Positions 9,828 through 19,345 of a DNA stretch of 64,000 bases are shown here, one piece after another; within the stretch, counting starts at the first letter, position 1, and the number at the start of each line of letters is the position of its first letter. The translations under genes were made by a program, and so were the position numbers. The notes below the pieces were generated by a model, which worked only from the letters and a program-made list of their open reading frames with translations, was not told where the DNA came from and did not search any database. Source of the stretch: Leptolyngbya sp. FACHB-321 (lineage in GTDB: Bacteria > Cyanobacteriota > Cyanobacteriia > Leptolyngbyales > Leptolyngbyaceae); assembly GCF_014695975.1 (NCBI RefSeq), contig NZ_JACJPI010000058.1, positions 310,001-374,000 on the forward strand, written 5' to 3'.

Positions 9828-10508
9828 CTAGCTGTCGTCTCGCAATAAGCTCTCAGTTGGCAACTTGTAGCCCTGCTCAAAGGCAAAACGAACAAGCTGA
9901 GAGCGATTTTCTAGCTGCAACTTGCTAAGAATATTGCTGAGGTGAGTTTGCACCGTGCGAGGGCTAACAAAGAGATGATCGCCGATCTGTTTATTAGTAA
10001 ACCCTTGAATCACCTCCCAAAACACCTTTTCTTCAGCAGGAGTCAACGGCAAGGGCTGAGGCGCTGATGTCCCCTGTCCATTTTGATTAGAATTACTAGC
10101 TTCGCGCTGCATGAGCAGCACAATTTCGCTGTGGATACGACGCGATCGCTCCAACTGCGATTCGATCTTTGCCAATAGCTCTCTCGGTTCAAAGGGTTTA
10201 ATTAAGTAATCATCTGCACCGATCGAATGCCCCTGTACCCGATCTTCTACTTCTCCTTTGCTAGAGAGAAAAATGAAGGGTACGAGCTGTCCAGAACGGG
10301 TCGATCGCAAGCGACGGCAAAATTCAAACCCATCCATCTCAGGCATCATGACATCTGAGACCACCAGATCTGGCGGATCTTGCTCAAAGACCAGGAGCGC
10401 GTCAACGCCAGACGCGACATCTTGCGTCTGGTAGCCCCGTTTTTCTAGATACCGCGTCAACGCCATTCGCAGCGTTGCATCATCGTCCACCACTAAAATT
10501 TTTTTCAT
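9828..10508 (-). CDS. NarL/FixJ-type response regulator (REC + LuxR HTH)
   Basis: Residues 1-120 are a receiver domain with the acidic pair in VVDDDA, phospho-acceptor Asp in VVSDVMMPEMDG (about residue 53), and Lys in LIKPF. A helical linker and a Gln/Asn/Ser-rich stretch follow. The LuxR helix-turn-helix is at about 155-215: LTPAEEKV, GFTNKQIGDHLFVSPRTVQTH, LSKLQL. The architecture resembles the Ycf29-like regulators of cyanobacteria and red-algal plastids, but I cannot assign it to a pathway. No kinase gene is adjacent. Confidence 0.83.
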   Translation of the reverse strand: MKKILVVDDDATLRMALTRYLEKRGYQTQDVASGVDALLVFEQDPPDLVVSDVMMPEMDGFEFCRRLRSTRSGQLVPFIFLSSKGEVEDRVQGHSIGADDYLIKPFEPRELLAKIESQLERSRRIHSEIVLLMQREASNSNQNGQGTSAPQPLPLTPAEEKVFWEVIQGFTNKQIGDHLFVSPRTVQTHLSNILSKLQLENRSQLVRFAFEQGYKLPTESLLRDDS

Positions 10509-11348
10509 CTAGATTCCTACACAGCAGTACGGGGTACAAACACAAAACCGCTTGAGCTTTCTCCACGCACATTGTCCAGTATTGGCTTAAGCACGGTATG
10601 AGATGCCTTGAAAACTTGCCAAAAGACCGTTTCAGGTAGAAGCAGCAATCATTTTAGAGCAAGCTGATTGAGAGGCTCTGTGAGACGTAGTTCTTTTAGA
10701 GTTAGCTAACTACCCTAGGCTGCTGAGTCGTTTGCCCATTTGTGTGGGCGGCGTTTCACCATTGCTATCATCAAACGACGTCTTTAGGTTAAGCAGGCTG
10801 AATTGCTGATAAAGTTCAGCCATTACCTTGTTCCTATCTTAGAGTTCCCAAAGAGTTTGAACAAAGCAAATATAAGATTTAGAACTCATAAAAATAATTT
10901 TTTTTAGAGCGTTTAATTTAGAACACAAGATTTAACCCATCAGGCAGAATCGACCACCACTTGGTTTTAGTGATTGATCGTAAGTAGCTAGACTGTGATT
11001 ACCCTAAACAAACTTGATGCTTATTTTTTAAGTACCTAAACTTACAAACCGCTTTGTGCAGTTCTCTTAGCTATTGCTGTCTCTCCTCACAAAGATAACG
11101 ACAGGGGGTGTGTTAGTTATACGCTGCTCAACAAGTCCTTAGGTCAAATTCGGTGCAGTCATTTTACGTATGGTAGACGATCGCTCCAGCGCAGTCAGAT
11201 GGACTACAAACCTGCCTAGCCGTTGGGCTATTCTAACCACAGCAGTGCAGCTAAACGATGCTGTTAATGCACGTTGTCTGGTTAATGCCATTCAGCCGCT
11301 GCTTGTTTGCGCTGGTGCGCCGCTACATAAATACAGGAGTAACTGTAA
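10509..11348. other. Long intergenic region upstream of icd
   Basis: This 840-base region separates the divergent regulator and icd. It is AT-rich around 10,850-11,100 and has no convincing gene. A 60-codon frame at 11170-11352 runs into the icd start and lacks a ribosome site. I looked for an NtcA site (GTA-N8-TAC), since cyanobacterial icd is often nitrogen-regulated, and found no exact match. AGGAG at about 11336 serves the icd start. Confidence 0.5.
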
Positions 11349-12773
11349 ATGACCTATGAAAAGATTGCACCCCCTACCACGGGTGCCAAAATTACGTTTC
11401 AAAACGGTGAACCAATTGTTCCTGATAATCCCATCATTCCCTACATTCGTGGGGATGGCACGGGTATTGACCTCTGGCCCGCTTCTCAGCTTGTTTTTGA
11501 TGCAGCCGTAGAAAAAGCGTATGGCGGTAAGCGCCAGATTAGCTGGTTCAAAATTTTTGTGGGTGATGAAGCTTGTGATACCTACGGCACATATCAGTAC
11601 CTACCAGACGATTCGCTGGCAGCAATCAAAGAGTATGGAGTCGCGATTAAAGGACCGTTGACCACACCGATCGGTGGCGGCATTCGATCGCTCAACGTGG
11701 CGCTTCGCCAGATTTTTGACCTGTATGCCTGTGTACGTCCCTGCAAATACTATGCGGGTACACCGTCACCTCATCGCACGCCCGAAAAGCTGGATGTCAT
11801 TATTTACCGTGAAAATACTGAAGATATCTACCTGGGCATCGAATGGAAGCAAGGGAGCGAAACCGCTGATCGCCTGATCAAGCTCCTTAATGAAGATCTG
11901 ATTCCCGGCACCCCCGAACACGGCAAGAAACAAATCCCTTTGGACGCAGGCATTGGCATTAAGCCCATCAGCAAAAAAGGCTCTCAGCGGTTAGTGCGCC
12001 GCGCCATGAAACACGCTTTGCGTCTGCCCAAGGCAAAGCAAATGGTCACGCTTGTCCACAAGGGCAACATTATGAAGTACACCGAAGGTGCCTTTCGCGA
12101 CTGGGGTTACGAATTGGTGACCTCTGAGTTTCGTGCTGAATGTGTAACTGAGCGCGAATCCTGGATTTTAGGTAACAAGGAGCGCCAACCAGACATCACG
12201 CTTGAAGAAAACGCGCGTCAAATCGATCCAGGTTACAACGCGCTGACGGCTGATAAGAAGGAAAAAATCTGTGCCGAGGTGAAAGAAGTTCTGGAAGCAA
12301 TCTGGGAGACGCACGGTAACGGGCGGTGGAAAGAAAAAATAATGGTGAACGATCGCATTGCCGACAGCATCTTTCAGCAAATTCAGACGCGACCCGATGA
12401 ATACTCCATCCTGGCAACCATGAACCTGAATGGCGATTATTTATCTGATGCGGCAGCGGCGATCGTCGGCGGGCTCGGTATGGGACCCGGAGCCAACATC
12501 GGCGACGAGTGCGCCATCTTTGAAGCCACCCACGGCACTGCTCCTAAACACGCTGGGCTCGATCGCGTTAATCCCGGTTCCCTGCTTCTATCTGGGGTCA
12601 TGATGCTCGAATATATGGGCTGGCAAGAAGCGGCAGATCTGATTACTAAAGGTCTTAGTGCTGCGATCGCCAACCGCGAAGTTACCTATGACCTTGCCCG
12701 CATGATGGAACCGCCTGTTGAGCCACCGCTAAAGTGTTCAGAATTTGCTAAAGCAATTATTCAGCACTTTTAG
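11349..12773 (+). CDS. icd: NADP-dependent isocitrate dehydrogenase
   Basis: It oxidatively decarboxylates isocitrate to 2-oxoglutarate, the carbon skeleton for ammonium assimilation and the nitrogen-status signal in cyanobacteria. At 474 residues it has the cyanobacterial length, with a roughly 50-residue insert relative to E. coli Icd (the stretch around [20 protein letters not shown]). Recognisable parts are [15 protein letters not shown], the substrate loop [46 protein letters not shown], and [12 protein letters not shown] near the nucleotide site. AGGAG lies 9 bases upstream of ATG. It appears monocistronic and converges on the lptF/G-type gene. Confidence 0.96.
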   Translation: MTYEKIAPPTTGAKITFQNGEPIVPDNPIIPYIRGDGTGIDLWPASQLVFDAAVEKAYGGKRQISWFKIFVGDEACDTYGTYQYLPDDSLAAIKEYGVAIKGPLTTPIGGGIRSLNVALRQIFDLYACVRPCKYYAGTPSPHRTPEKLDVIIYRENTEDIYLGIEWKQGSETADRLIKLLNEDLIPGTPEHGKKQIPLDAGIGIKPISKKGSQRLVRRAMKHALRLPKAKQMVTLVHKGNIMKYTEGAFRDWGYELVTSEFRAECVTERESWILGNKERQPDITLEENARQIDPGYNALTADKKEKICAEVKEVLEAIWETHGNGRWKEKIMVNDRIADSIFQQIQTRPDEYSILATMNLNGDYLSDAAAAIVGGLGMGPGANIGDECAIFEATHGTAPKHAGLDRVNPGSLLLSGVMMLEYMGWQEAADLITKGLSAAIANREVTYDLARMMEPPVEPPLKCSEFAKAIIQHF

Positions 12774-12880
12774 AGGAAGTGGAGGAGGCAGAGGGGGCAA
12801 GGGGAGGTGAAGGAAGCATTCTGAGTTTTGTGCCCCTGCACCCCCTGCTCTCTTGCACTTCTTGCTCTGCCATAGTTTCT
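12774..12880. terminator. G-rich/C-rich imperfect hairpin between convergent genes
   Basis: The gap between the icd stop and the lptF/G-type stop contains GCAGAGGGGGCAAGGGG (from 12788) and CCCCTGCACCCCCTGCTC (12833-12850), which pair imperfectly. It probably ends both transcripts. It belongs to the low-complexity GAGGGG/CTCCCC repeat type seen elsewhere in the window. Confidence 0.4.
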
Positions 12881-14068
12881 TTATCGGCTAATACGAACCA
12901 ACAAAATACCGCCAAAGACTAATCCAATGAGCGTTGGTAGCCAGCCAGCCAAAAAGGAGGAGAGAATATCAAATTGGTAGAGGGCTTCGCAAATGCTGAT
13001 GAAGAGGTAGTAGGACACAATCAACACCAGGCTAATACCGAAGCTAGTGCCACGACCAACGCCTCGACGGGGCTGGGTGCCTAACGTTGCACCGACCAAA
13101 CCAAAGACTAGGCAGGCGAACGGAAACGCCATTTTTTGATCAATCCGCAGCGTCAATTTGCGAATTTCCTTCTGGTTACCTGTCTGGTTCATCAGGCTCA
13201 AGTATTGCCGGATTTGAGCAATATTCATCTCGCCAGGGTCGAGCGAGGTCTGAGCAATGTCAAGCGGTGTCCGTGGCAGTTGAATCTGCTGTTGGACGAA
13301 ACGAATGATATTACGGTAAGAGCCATCCGGCGCAACGACATAGATAGTGCCATTGAAGAAATCCCAAGTTTTCTGGTCAGTGTTCCAGAGGGCAGATTCG
13401 GAAGCAACGATTTGATTCAGTCCATCTTGCGAGAAGTCCAGAATAGTTAGCCCCTTCATGCGCTGACCATCAAATTGCTTGGCGTAAAAAATGCGAGACA
13501 GCTCGCTTCCGCGACCACCATCCGGTAGGCTAACGTCTCGATACTCCTGATAGAAAATATTTTGCTCCTGAAACGATGGCTCTTTTCTATTCAACGCTGT
13601 ATCGAGCGTTTCGGATGCTTGTCGGTTCGCTGCTGGGACGATCGCTTCATTAAACGCGAACGTAATGCCCGTGACAATTAAGCCCATGATGATCGCAGGT
13701 GCAATCAGACGATAGATGCTGACTCCACAACTTCGGAGCGCCACTAGCTCACTATCGCTCGAAAGCCGACCATATACCGTCAAGCATGACAGCAGCATCG
13801 ACATAGGAAACGATAGACCAATAAAGTAAGGCAGCTTGAGCAAAAATACCTGCACTGCAATAGACACAGGCAATCCTGCTTCTGTCACCCGCCGTACTAG
13901 ATCAAACAACACGCCGATCGCAACTCCGATCGAGGAAAACGCGCCAACCCCAAACAAAAACGGCATGATGAGTTCGCTAGCAATGTAGCGATCCATCACC
14001 GAGAAGAGCGACGGGATCCGACCAAATGGTTTTATGGGCGGCAGTTTTGTAGTGGATAGAGAAGCCAT
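12881..14068 (-). CDS. LptF/LptG family permease (YjgP/YjgQ)
   Basis: An inner-membrane component of the lipopolysaccharide transport complex, paired with the LptB ATPase to extract LPS and pass it to LptA. The 395-residue protein has three N-terminal membrane segments (about 34-125, including MDRYIASELIMPFLFGVGAF and KLPYFIGLSFPMSMLLSCLTVYGRLSSDSELVALRSCG). A periplasmic beta-jellyroll-like region (about 165-290) and three C-terminal segments follow. Only one such gene is in view, in line with cyanobacteria that use a homodimer; LptF and LptG cannot be told apart here. It lies downstream of lptB on the same strand after 172 bases. Confidence 0.88.
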   Translation of the reverse strand: MASLSTTKLPPIKPFGRIPSLFSVMDRYIASELIMPFLFGVGAFSSIGVAIGVLFDLVRRVTEAGLPVSIAVQVFLLKLPYFIGLSFPMSMLLSCLTVYGRLSSDSELVALRSCGVSIYRLIAPAIIMGLIVTGITFAFNEAIVPAANRQASETLDTALNRKEPSFQEQNIFYQEYRDVSLPDGGRGSELSRIFYAKQFDGQRMKGLTILDFSQDGLNQIVASESALWNTDQKTWDFFNGTIYVVAPDGSYRNIIRFVQQQIQLPRTPLDIAQTSLDPGEMNIAQIRQYLSLMNQTGNQKEIRKLTLRIDQKMAFPFACLVFGLVGATLGTQPRRGVGRGTSFGISLVLIVSYYLFISICEALYQFDILSSFLAGWLPTLIGLVFGGILLVRISR

Positions 14069-14082
14069 AGGTGATTAGGGAA

Positions 14083-14112
14083 TGGGGCGTTGGGCGCTGG
14101 GCGTTGGGCGTT
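14083..14112. repeat. Short tandem TGGGCG(T/C)T repeats
   Basis: About four copies of a 7-8 base GGGCGTT/GGGCGCT unit lie just upstream of the lptF/G-type start, in the 172-base spacer after lptB. This is one of several low-complexity spacers in the window; function unknown. Confidence 0.6.
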
Positions 14113-14240
14113 AGAAGTTGAGGTGGAAGGGTGAAAGAGTAAGGGTATGAAAAAAGCAAGTAGAAACGCCTCTCACTTAAAACCTTATCCTTCAGCTCTC
14201 ATTCTTCATCCTTTTACTCCTCATCCACTCCTTACCGCTT

Positions 14241-14969
14241 CTAGGGCTGAAAACTATCGCCCAAATAATACTGTCGAACGAGTTGATTGCTGTAGAGCTC
14301 TTCAGAGCTACCAGAAGCCAGGATTTGACCGTCTCGCATAATGTAAGAGCGATCGGTAATTGCCAGTGTTTCCCGAACGTTGTGGTCAGTAATGAGGATG
14401 CCGATCTGGCGATCGCGCAGGGCAGCTACGATTTGTTGAATTTCGGCAACGGCGATCGGATCAACGCCAGCAAACGGTTCATCCAGCAGCAAAAACTTTG
14501 GGCCACTGCGTCCAGCCGCCAAGGCTCGTGCAAGTTCTGTGCGTCGCCGCTCTCCACCAGAAACTTGAGAGCCTTTGGTATCAGCAACCTTTTCGAGCCG
14601 AAATTCCTTCAGCAGATAGCTCAGTCGCTCTTGCCATTCTTGGCGGGGGACTTGAGACTGCTCCATCACAAGAAGAATATTTTCCTGTACGGTCAAATAG
14701 CGAAAAATGCTGGCTTCTTGCGCCAGATAGCCGATGCCCAGCCGTGCGCGTCGATGCAGCGGCAGTGCAGTAATTTCCGTATCGTTTAGCCACACTCGAC
14801 CTTGATTTGGCTTCTCTAGCCCTGTAGCCATGTAAAATGTTGTCGTTTTGCCCGCACCGTTAGGACCCAATAGCCCTACAATCTCTCCTTGAGAAACAGA
14901 AAGGCTGACGCGGCTGACTACAACCCGCGCACCGTAGGATTTATGAACATTCTCAAGCGCAATCTTCAA
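14241..14969 (-). CDS. lptB: LPS export ABC transporter ATPase LptB
   Basis: This ATPase powers LPS extraction by LptF/G. Motifs are Walker A GPNGAGKTT, Q-loop in YLAQEASIFR, signature VSGGERRR, Walker B FLLLDEPFAGVDP and H-loop ILITDHNVRETL, all in the LptB pattern. The TTG at 14969 gives 242 residues, matching the family, and has AGGAG 7 bases upstream. A longer frame from a TTG at 15005 adds 12 non-conserved residues. The gene follows the LptA-like gene and precedes the lptF/G-type gene, forming an LPS export operon. Confidence 0.92.
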   Translation of the reverse strand: MKIALENVHKSYGARVVVSRVSLSVSQGEIVGLLGPNGAGKTTTFYMATGLEKPNQGRVWLNDTEITALPLHRRARLGIGYLAQEASIFRYLTVQENILLVMEQSQVPRQEWQERLSYLLKEFRLEKVADTKGSQVSGGERRRTELARALAAGRSGPKFLLLDEPFAGVDPIAVAEIQQIVAALRDRQIGILITDHNVRETLAITDRSYIMRDGQILASGSSEELYSNQLVRQYYLGDSFQP

Positions 14970-15044
14970 CCGTCCACTCCTGGCTGTGCTGGGCAAAAAA
15001 CACAAGGCTATCGACGATTTTATCGTGTATCAGTCGTCACTAGG

Positions 15045-15632
15045 TTAGGGCGAACCAGGAGATAACGGGCGAGAGAGCGGCGGCGCTAAATCTGATTGTG
15101 TCCGTGGCAGTGCAGGCACAGCAGGCGTAAACTGCGGTTGGTTGACAAACGGTGCAGGGTTCGCAGTAGGGACAGGCGCTGCGGTCGCATTCGGAACAAG
15201 GTAAATTGACTCGACCTGCTTGGGCGCATCTGGCAGTGCCAAGAACTTGCCCTCGTCAATCAAATAGGTGACTGTTTCACCTCTCAAACTGTTGCCCTGC
15301 TGCAAGACGTAAACATTGCCACTCAGCACAATTCGCCGTTCGCGGCTGTAGTATTGCGCTTGCGCCGATGTTGCCTGGATTTGTCGTGCTGGATAGTTAA
15401 TCTGCACATTGCCACGTGCTGTAATAACTCCCGTTCTAGAGTTTGCTTCCTGCACGTCCGATCGCAGTGTCAGCGATTGGTTTGCCCCTGTTTGTGCCCT
15501 AGCAGGCGGACTAACCAGAAAAAGATTCACGAAACTGTCGAAGACGAGGGCAGTCGCCAACGCAGCCGGAAGGAGAGCCGCTAGCTTGAGCAGTTTGAAC
15601 GGAGTGCGCGGCGATCGGAGAGAAGAAGTCAT
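15045..15632 (-). CDS. LptA/OstA-like periplasmic LPS-transport protein
   Basis: The 195-residue protein has a signal peptide (1-46, ending PPARA-QT). An OstA/LptA-type beta-jellyroll at about 50-145 follows: LTLRSDVQEANSRTGVITARGNV, ARQIQATSAQAQYY, RRIVLSGNVYV, GETVTYLIDEGKF. The last 45 residues are a Pro-rich tail. LptA proteins bridge the periplasm and carry LPS to the outer membrane. It lies 75 bases upstream of lptB on the same strand, which supports the role. Confidence 0.85.
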   Translation of the reverse strand: MTSSLRSPRTPFKLLKLAALLPAALATALVFDSFVNLFLVSPPARAQTGANQSLTLRSDVQEANSRTGVITARGNVQINYPARQIQATSAQAQYYSRERRIVLSGNVYVLQQGNSLRGETVTYLIDEGKFLALPDAPKQVESIYLVPNATAAPVPTANPAPFVNQPQFTPAVPALPRTQSDLAPPLSRPLSPGSP

Positions 15633-15831
15633 GAGGCAAAAAACTCAGCAGTAGGGCTAAAAACGGACGCTTACGGCGGTTGCAGATGCTTTACGTAGTC
15701 TACCCAATCTTGCTTCGGCTGAAGCGAATTCTTCTAGACAGAATCATGGTTGAGTGCCGCTCTAGAGGATCTGAGACTGATTATCCCTGCAAGAAGTTTC
15801 ATCGATCGCTAGCTTGGCTGAACGCAAGACG

Positions 15832-16308
15832 CTACGACTGCCCTTGATCGACTGTTTGCAGAGTAGGGAACGTAAGAAGCTGGGGATCAGCGCCAGATTG
15901 GGCTTCAGCTAGATCAGGCTCCGGTTGCAGTAGCTCTAGTTGCTGCATCACAGCAATAGCCTGGTCAGGTCCTGCCTGCTGAAGCGTGGTCAGAATGTGA
16001 GCGCTCTGCGCCAGAAATTGCTCTACGTTGATCGTCCCGTAGCTTGGCTGATAGCCGCGCAGACGATTGATGCCTTCGCCCAGCAAAATGACAGCCCCAC
16101 GCCAGTTTTGATTGCCTAAATGATAGAACGCAACCGCCACCTGCAAAATGCCCTGGTAAAACTTCTTGTCAGGCTCAGTCGCCTCAATCCACAGTGCCTC
16201 AAGGGTGTCATGGCAAGCATAAAACTCCTGCTGGTTAAATTGCTCAACCCCGTGCCAGAACTCGTCTGGTAATATCTCGTCTGTTAAGGCGTTGCTCAAG
16301 GTTTTCAT
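15832..16308 (-). CDS. DUF309 family protein
   Basis: The 158-residue helical protein has the DUF309 signature: FNQQEFYACHDTLEALW (His/Glu pair), then FYQGILQVAVAFYHLGNQNWRGAVILLGEG. The family occurs widely in cyanobacteria and archaea; its His/Glu pattern suggests metal binding, but no activity is established. It lies 200 bases upstream of lptA on the same strand; a functional link is not evident. Confidence 0.82.
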   Translation of the reverse strand: MKTLSNALTDEILPDEFWHGVEQFNQQEFYACHDTLEALWIEATEPDKKFYQGILQVAVAFYHLGNQNWRGAVILLGEGINRLRGYQPSYGTINVEQFLAQSAHILTTLQQAGPDQAIAVMQQLELLQPEPDLAEAQSGADPQLLTFPTLQTVDQGQS

Positions 16309-16456
16309 CCGATTGTGGTGGCGCGTTAGAAAAGCGGTCAGCCTTCAGCGGTCAGTAGTGAATGTAAGAGTGTTGTTGGCTAAAGAGCAAAAGTCTATGC
16401 CCCAACCGGTCTACGCTTGACAGCTGATTGCTTGCTGACGGCTATTACTTGCAACT

Positions 16457-17197
16457 CTAGCGCTGGATCGGGTGAATGGAGCTAGCTTTCAACAGTTGAC
16501 GTTCAGTGGGATCAAGTGCCACCTGATCTAGCACGGAGAGCCGAAGCGCTCGCAGCCGCGTGGTGCTGCGAACTGGAGTAAAAGCCGTTTTTAGTACGTC
16601 ATACCAGAGGTTTGCCTGAGCATACAGCTTGGCGCGATCGAGGTGATCGCGAGACCGTGCCAATTGGGTCTTCAACCCTGCTTGTAGCGGCACTACTTCG
16701 ATTGTGGCTTCAGCAAAAAGATTGCTAGAAGGGCGGCTTGGGTTGCAGACGAGTTCAACCTGCCAGCGGTAGCGCTTACCCACTGTCAACTCAGGCAGCC
16801 CATCATTTGCTGACAGCACCATGATGCCAGGGGCACTTCGCAGGCGCTCGTCCTTAATTGCTTGCACCAGTACAAAGCGATCGCCGTCCTGCTCATACAG
16901 CCTGAATTCCAACGGCACAGGTGCAGCATCACGTACAAACCAGGCAAAGGTCGGGCGTGGCGAAACCGTTTTTCCTGATTGCCCATTAGGTGTGATCAGG
17001 ATCAGTGCAGGTACATTAGCGGCAGGACGTGTGTTGCTACCACAGCCTCTGCCGCCCGATGATCTGCCGCTTGACGGTGCTTTATCGTCATCTGCTAGAG
17101 CGATCGCAGGCATAAAGCACAGCCCCGCGACTATACCGGCTAGTAACTTGGTGACAATTTGTTGTTGCTTGAGAAGCGCTGAAGCGAGGTGATTCAT
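16457..17197 (-). CDS. DUF928 family exported protein
   Basis: The 246-residue protein begins with a long signal peptide (hydrophobic 15-35, AIALA-DD), then a Ser/Gly-rich linker with one Cys (GGRGCGS). The DUF928 domain follows: LILITPNGQSGKTVSPRPTFAWFV, FRLYE, GKRYRWQVELVCNPSRPS. DUF928 proteins are cyanobacterial, exported and of unknown function, and are often encoded next to CHASE2 proteins, as here: the CHASE2 kinase stop is 41 bases upstream. The pair is probably one operon. Confidence 0.83.
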   Translation of the reverse strand: MNHLASALLKQQQIVTKLLAGIVAGLCFMPAIALADDDKAPSSGRSSGGRGCGSNTRPAANVPALILITPNGQSGKTVSPRPTFAWFVRDAAPVPLEFRLYEQDGDRFVLVQAIKDERLRSAPGIMVLSANDGLPELTVGKRYRWQVELVCNPSRPSSNLFAEATIEVVPLQAGLKTQLARSRDHLDRAKLYAQANLWYDVLKTAFTPVRSTTRLRALRLSVLDQVALDPTERQLLKASSIHPIQR

Positions 17198-17238
17198 GGC
17201 TCTCCAAAAAAGCTAGGACTCAAAAACTCTTAAGACCA

Positions 17239-19191
17239 TTAAAGCCTTTTACGTAGGTATTGCATTGACTCAAACAGGTGAGAAAGCCGCCAGGAGCGGG
17301 AGCTACGCCATATTAGTTCACATACTACGCCGTGGGGTGTATGAGGATGACGTTGAAAACGACCTCTCAGCGATCGCGCTAATTCTCTCGCCTGAGCGGT
17401 ACCACGTCCTTCTCTAGCGCTGTCAGATGCGGCGCGATCGAAAGCAGCTAGCTCCTTGCCGTTGTCAATCACCCGCAAAGTATAGCAATCTTTCTCTTGA
17501 CGGCAAATAACGTCTAGACAGCTCGCAGCAACCGCGTGATTGCCAACATTGCATAATGCTTCCTGCAAAAAAAGGCAGAGCGCTTGCTTTTGATCGGTAG
17601 AAAGAGTGCAGTGTTTGAGCAACGTAAAGTCTGGTGGGATAAAAGTATGAATAGAGCTAAACCCTGGCAAGTCACGCTTTAAAGTGTCTTCATAGACCTG
17701 ATAGAGCAACGCATCAATGGGGGTTTGGGCATAGCGTTGATCGCCTGTTACTATTGCCTGCTGCATTGATTCGTACACTGATCGCAGTTCTTGATTGAGA
17801 TTTTGCAGTTGCGATCGCACAGTTTCAGCTGGCAAATCGTCTACACTGCGTAGCATGGCTGCCAGCGTTTGTAGGGGACCGTTATGCACCGCATCGTAGG
17901 TACGCTTGAGCGTCAGGCTTCGCTGTTCTAGTAATAGTCGAGAATCACGGTCAAACAGGGCGGTGGTTAGTCCTGCTGCACTCAACGCCAGCAACGATGG
18001 CACCACAGGTAACCACCAACTGAGGAGGATGCCGCCATAGGCGATCGCCACCAGGCACATGCTGCCGATCGCTAGACCCAAAAGCGTTTTCCAGGGTGAT
18101 TGCAACAGCAGACCGAGAGCAGTGCCAAGCAACCCCCACAGCAAAATCCAGGCATATTCCCAGCCTTCTGCCCAGGTATGTAGCAAGGGACGCTGGTCTA
18201 GCACAGCACTAATAAGTTGGCTAATCGCATGGGCATGATTTTCAATGCCGTAGAGCAACTGATACTCGTCAGTGCTGCCTGTTGCCTCGCTGAGCAAGCT
18301 GCCCTTAAGAGCATCGGTCATAATGGTGTCGTTAAGGCTGTGAGAAGCAGTTACGCCTACCAGGACGATGCGATCGCGCATTAGCTCTGGTTTGACTCTG
18401 CCTTGCAGCACATCCATCATCGAAACAACTGGAAAGGGGGCTGGATGGCTGCGAAAGTTGATTAACAGTTGGTTGCCTCCCGCCCTGGCTCTCACGTAGC
18501 CGCCCGTATAGGCACGAAAGCGCGGCAAAGTAGTTGTGCCAAGTCGAATCAGGTCGCTAGCACGGGTGCCGTGTTGCAGGGCAATGCCTTTTGTCTTGAG
18601 GTAGCCTGCCGCCAACAACAGTGGTAACGAATATTTCACAGTGCCAGAATCCACCTTGCTTGCCAGCAGACAGCGCCGCAGCTTGCCATCCGGGTCAAGA
18701 ATAATATCAGCTAGCCCGACTTGTGTGGGGGGCAACTCCGGAGGCGGTTTGACTTTGAGCGTAGCGACTGAACTCACATCTGCTTCAATGCCAATTAAGT
18801 TAGGGCTAGCTCTCAAAAGCTGCGCCAGCTCAGCCCGATCGGGATCGGTGGTGATATCGCGAAACAGATCAAGCCCCATGACTGCTGGCTGATAGCCTTG
18901 GATCGCTTTGAGAAGTGTTGCCAACTCGCGATCGGGGATCGGGTACTTTCCCACCCGGCGAATGTCTTCTTCATTGATGCCAACAATGACAACCCGCGAG
19001 TCTGGTGCTTCTAAAGGACGCGATCGTAGAGCGCGATCGAACGCTGTCCATTCCAACCGTTGTAGTGAACCAGTCATCCGGGCACCTGCGACCAGCCCAA
19101 TCACTAGCAATCCTGGCAGTAACCCCACTCGCCAAACCCTAATGTGCTGACCAATCTGCGTCCAGAATCTAGCATTCACTTTAATTTCCAT
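17239..19191 (-). CDS. CHASE2-domain sensor histidine kinase
   Basis: This 650-residue membrane sensor has one N-terminal membrane segment (about 22-40) and an extracytoplasmic CHASE2 domain (about 45-335: VVIVGINEEDIRRVGKYPIPD, VMGLDLFRD, DRIVLVGVTA). Three closely spaced membrane segments follow (about 345-415), then a cytoplasmic kinase. The phospho-acceptor is likely the His in YDAVHNGPLQTLAAML, an arrangement near the HisKA_3 type. The ATPase domain is diverged: ALCNVGNHAV (N-box), VIDNGKE and GRGTAQARELARSLRGR. The partner is probably the NarL-type regulator encoded just upstream. The ligand is unknown. Confidence 0.85.
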   Translation of the reverse strand: MEIKVNARFWTQIGQHIRVWRVGLLPGLLVIGLVAGARMTGSLQRLEWTAFDRALRSRPLEAPDSRVVIVGINEEDIRRVGKYPIPDRELATLLKAIQGYQPAVMGLDLFRDITTDPDRAELAQLLRASPNLIGIEADVSSVATLKVKPPPELPPTQVGLADIILDPDGKLRRCLLASKVDSGTVKYSLPLLLAAGYLKTKGIALQHGTRASDLIRLGTTTLPRFRAYTGGYVRARAGGNQLLINFRSHPAPFPVVSMMDVLQGRVKPELMRDRIVLVGVTASHSLNDTIMTDALKGSLLSEATGSTDEYQLLYGIENHAHAISQLISAVLDQRPLLHTWAEGWEYAWILLWGLLGTALGLLLQSPWKTLLGLAIGSMCLVAIAYGGILLSWWLPVVPSLLALSAAGLTTALFDRDSRLLLEQRSLTLKRTYDAVHNGPLQTLAAMLRSVDDLPAETVRSQLQNLNQELRSVYESMQQAIVTGDQRYAQTPIDALLYQVYEDTLKRDLPGFSSIHTFIPPDFTLLKHCTLSTDQKQALCLFLQEALCNVGNHAVAASCLDVICRQEKDCYTLRVIDNGKELAAFDRAASDSAREGRGTAQARELARSLRGRFQRHPHTPHGVVCELIWRSSRSWRLSHLFESMQYLRKRL

Positions 19192-19345
19192 GTAAGCAAA
19201 GAGGGGCTAGGCTTTGATAATGTGTGACGACGAACAGATAGCTTGCACGGTAGACCCTGAAGGAAGACTGATTCACCACTGCGGTAATGAGCTTAGGGCA
19301 TTCGCACTCAAGGGGAGGGAGGGGCATTGCCCAATAGCCACCGCC

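Noticed and set aside
10509-11348. Possible NtcA site controlling icd
   Set aside because: No exact GTA-N8-TAC was found; near matches have the wrong spacing.
11170-11352. 60-codon frame directly before icd
   Set aside because: It overlaps the icd start, has no ribosome site, and its composition is not protein-like.
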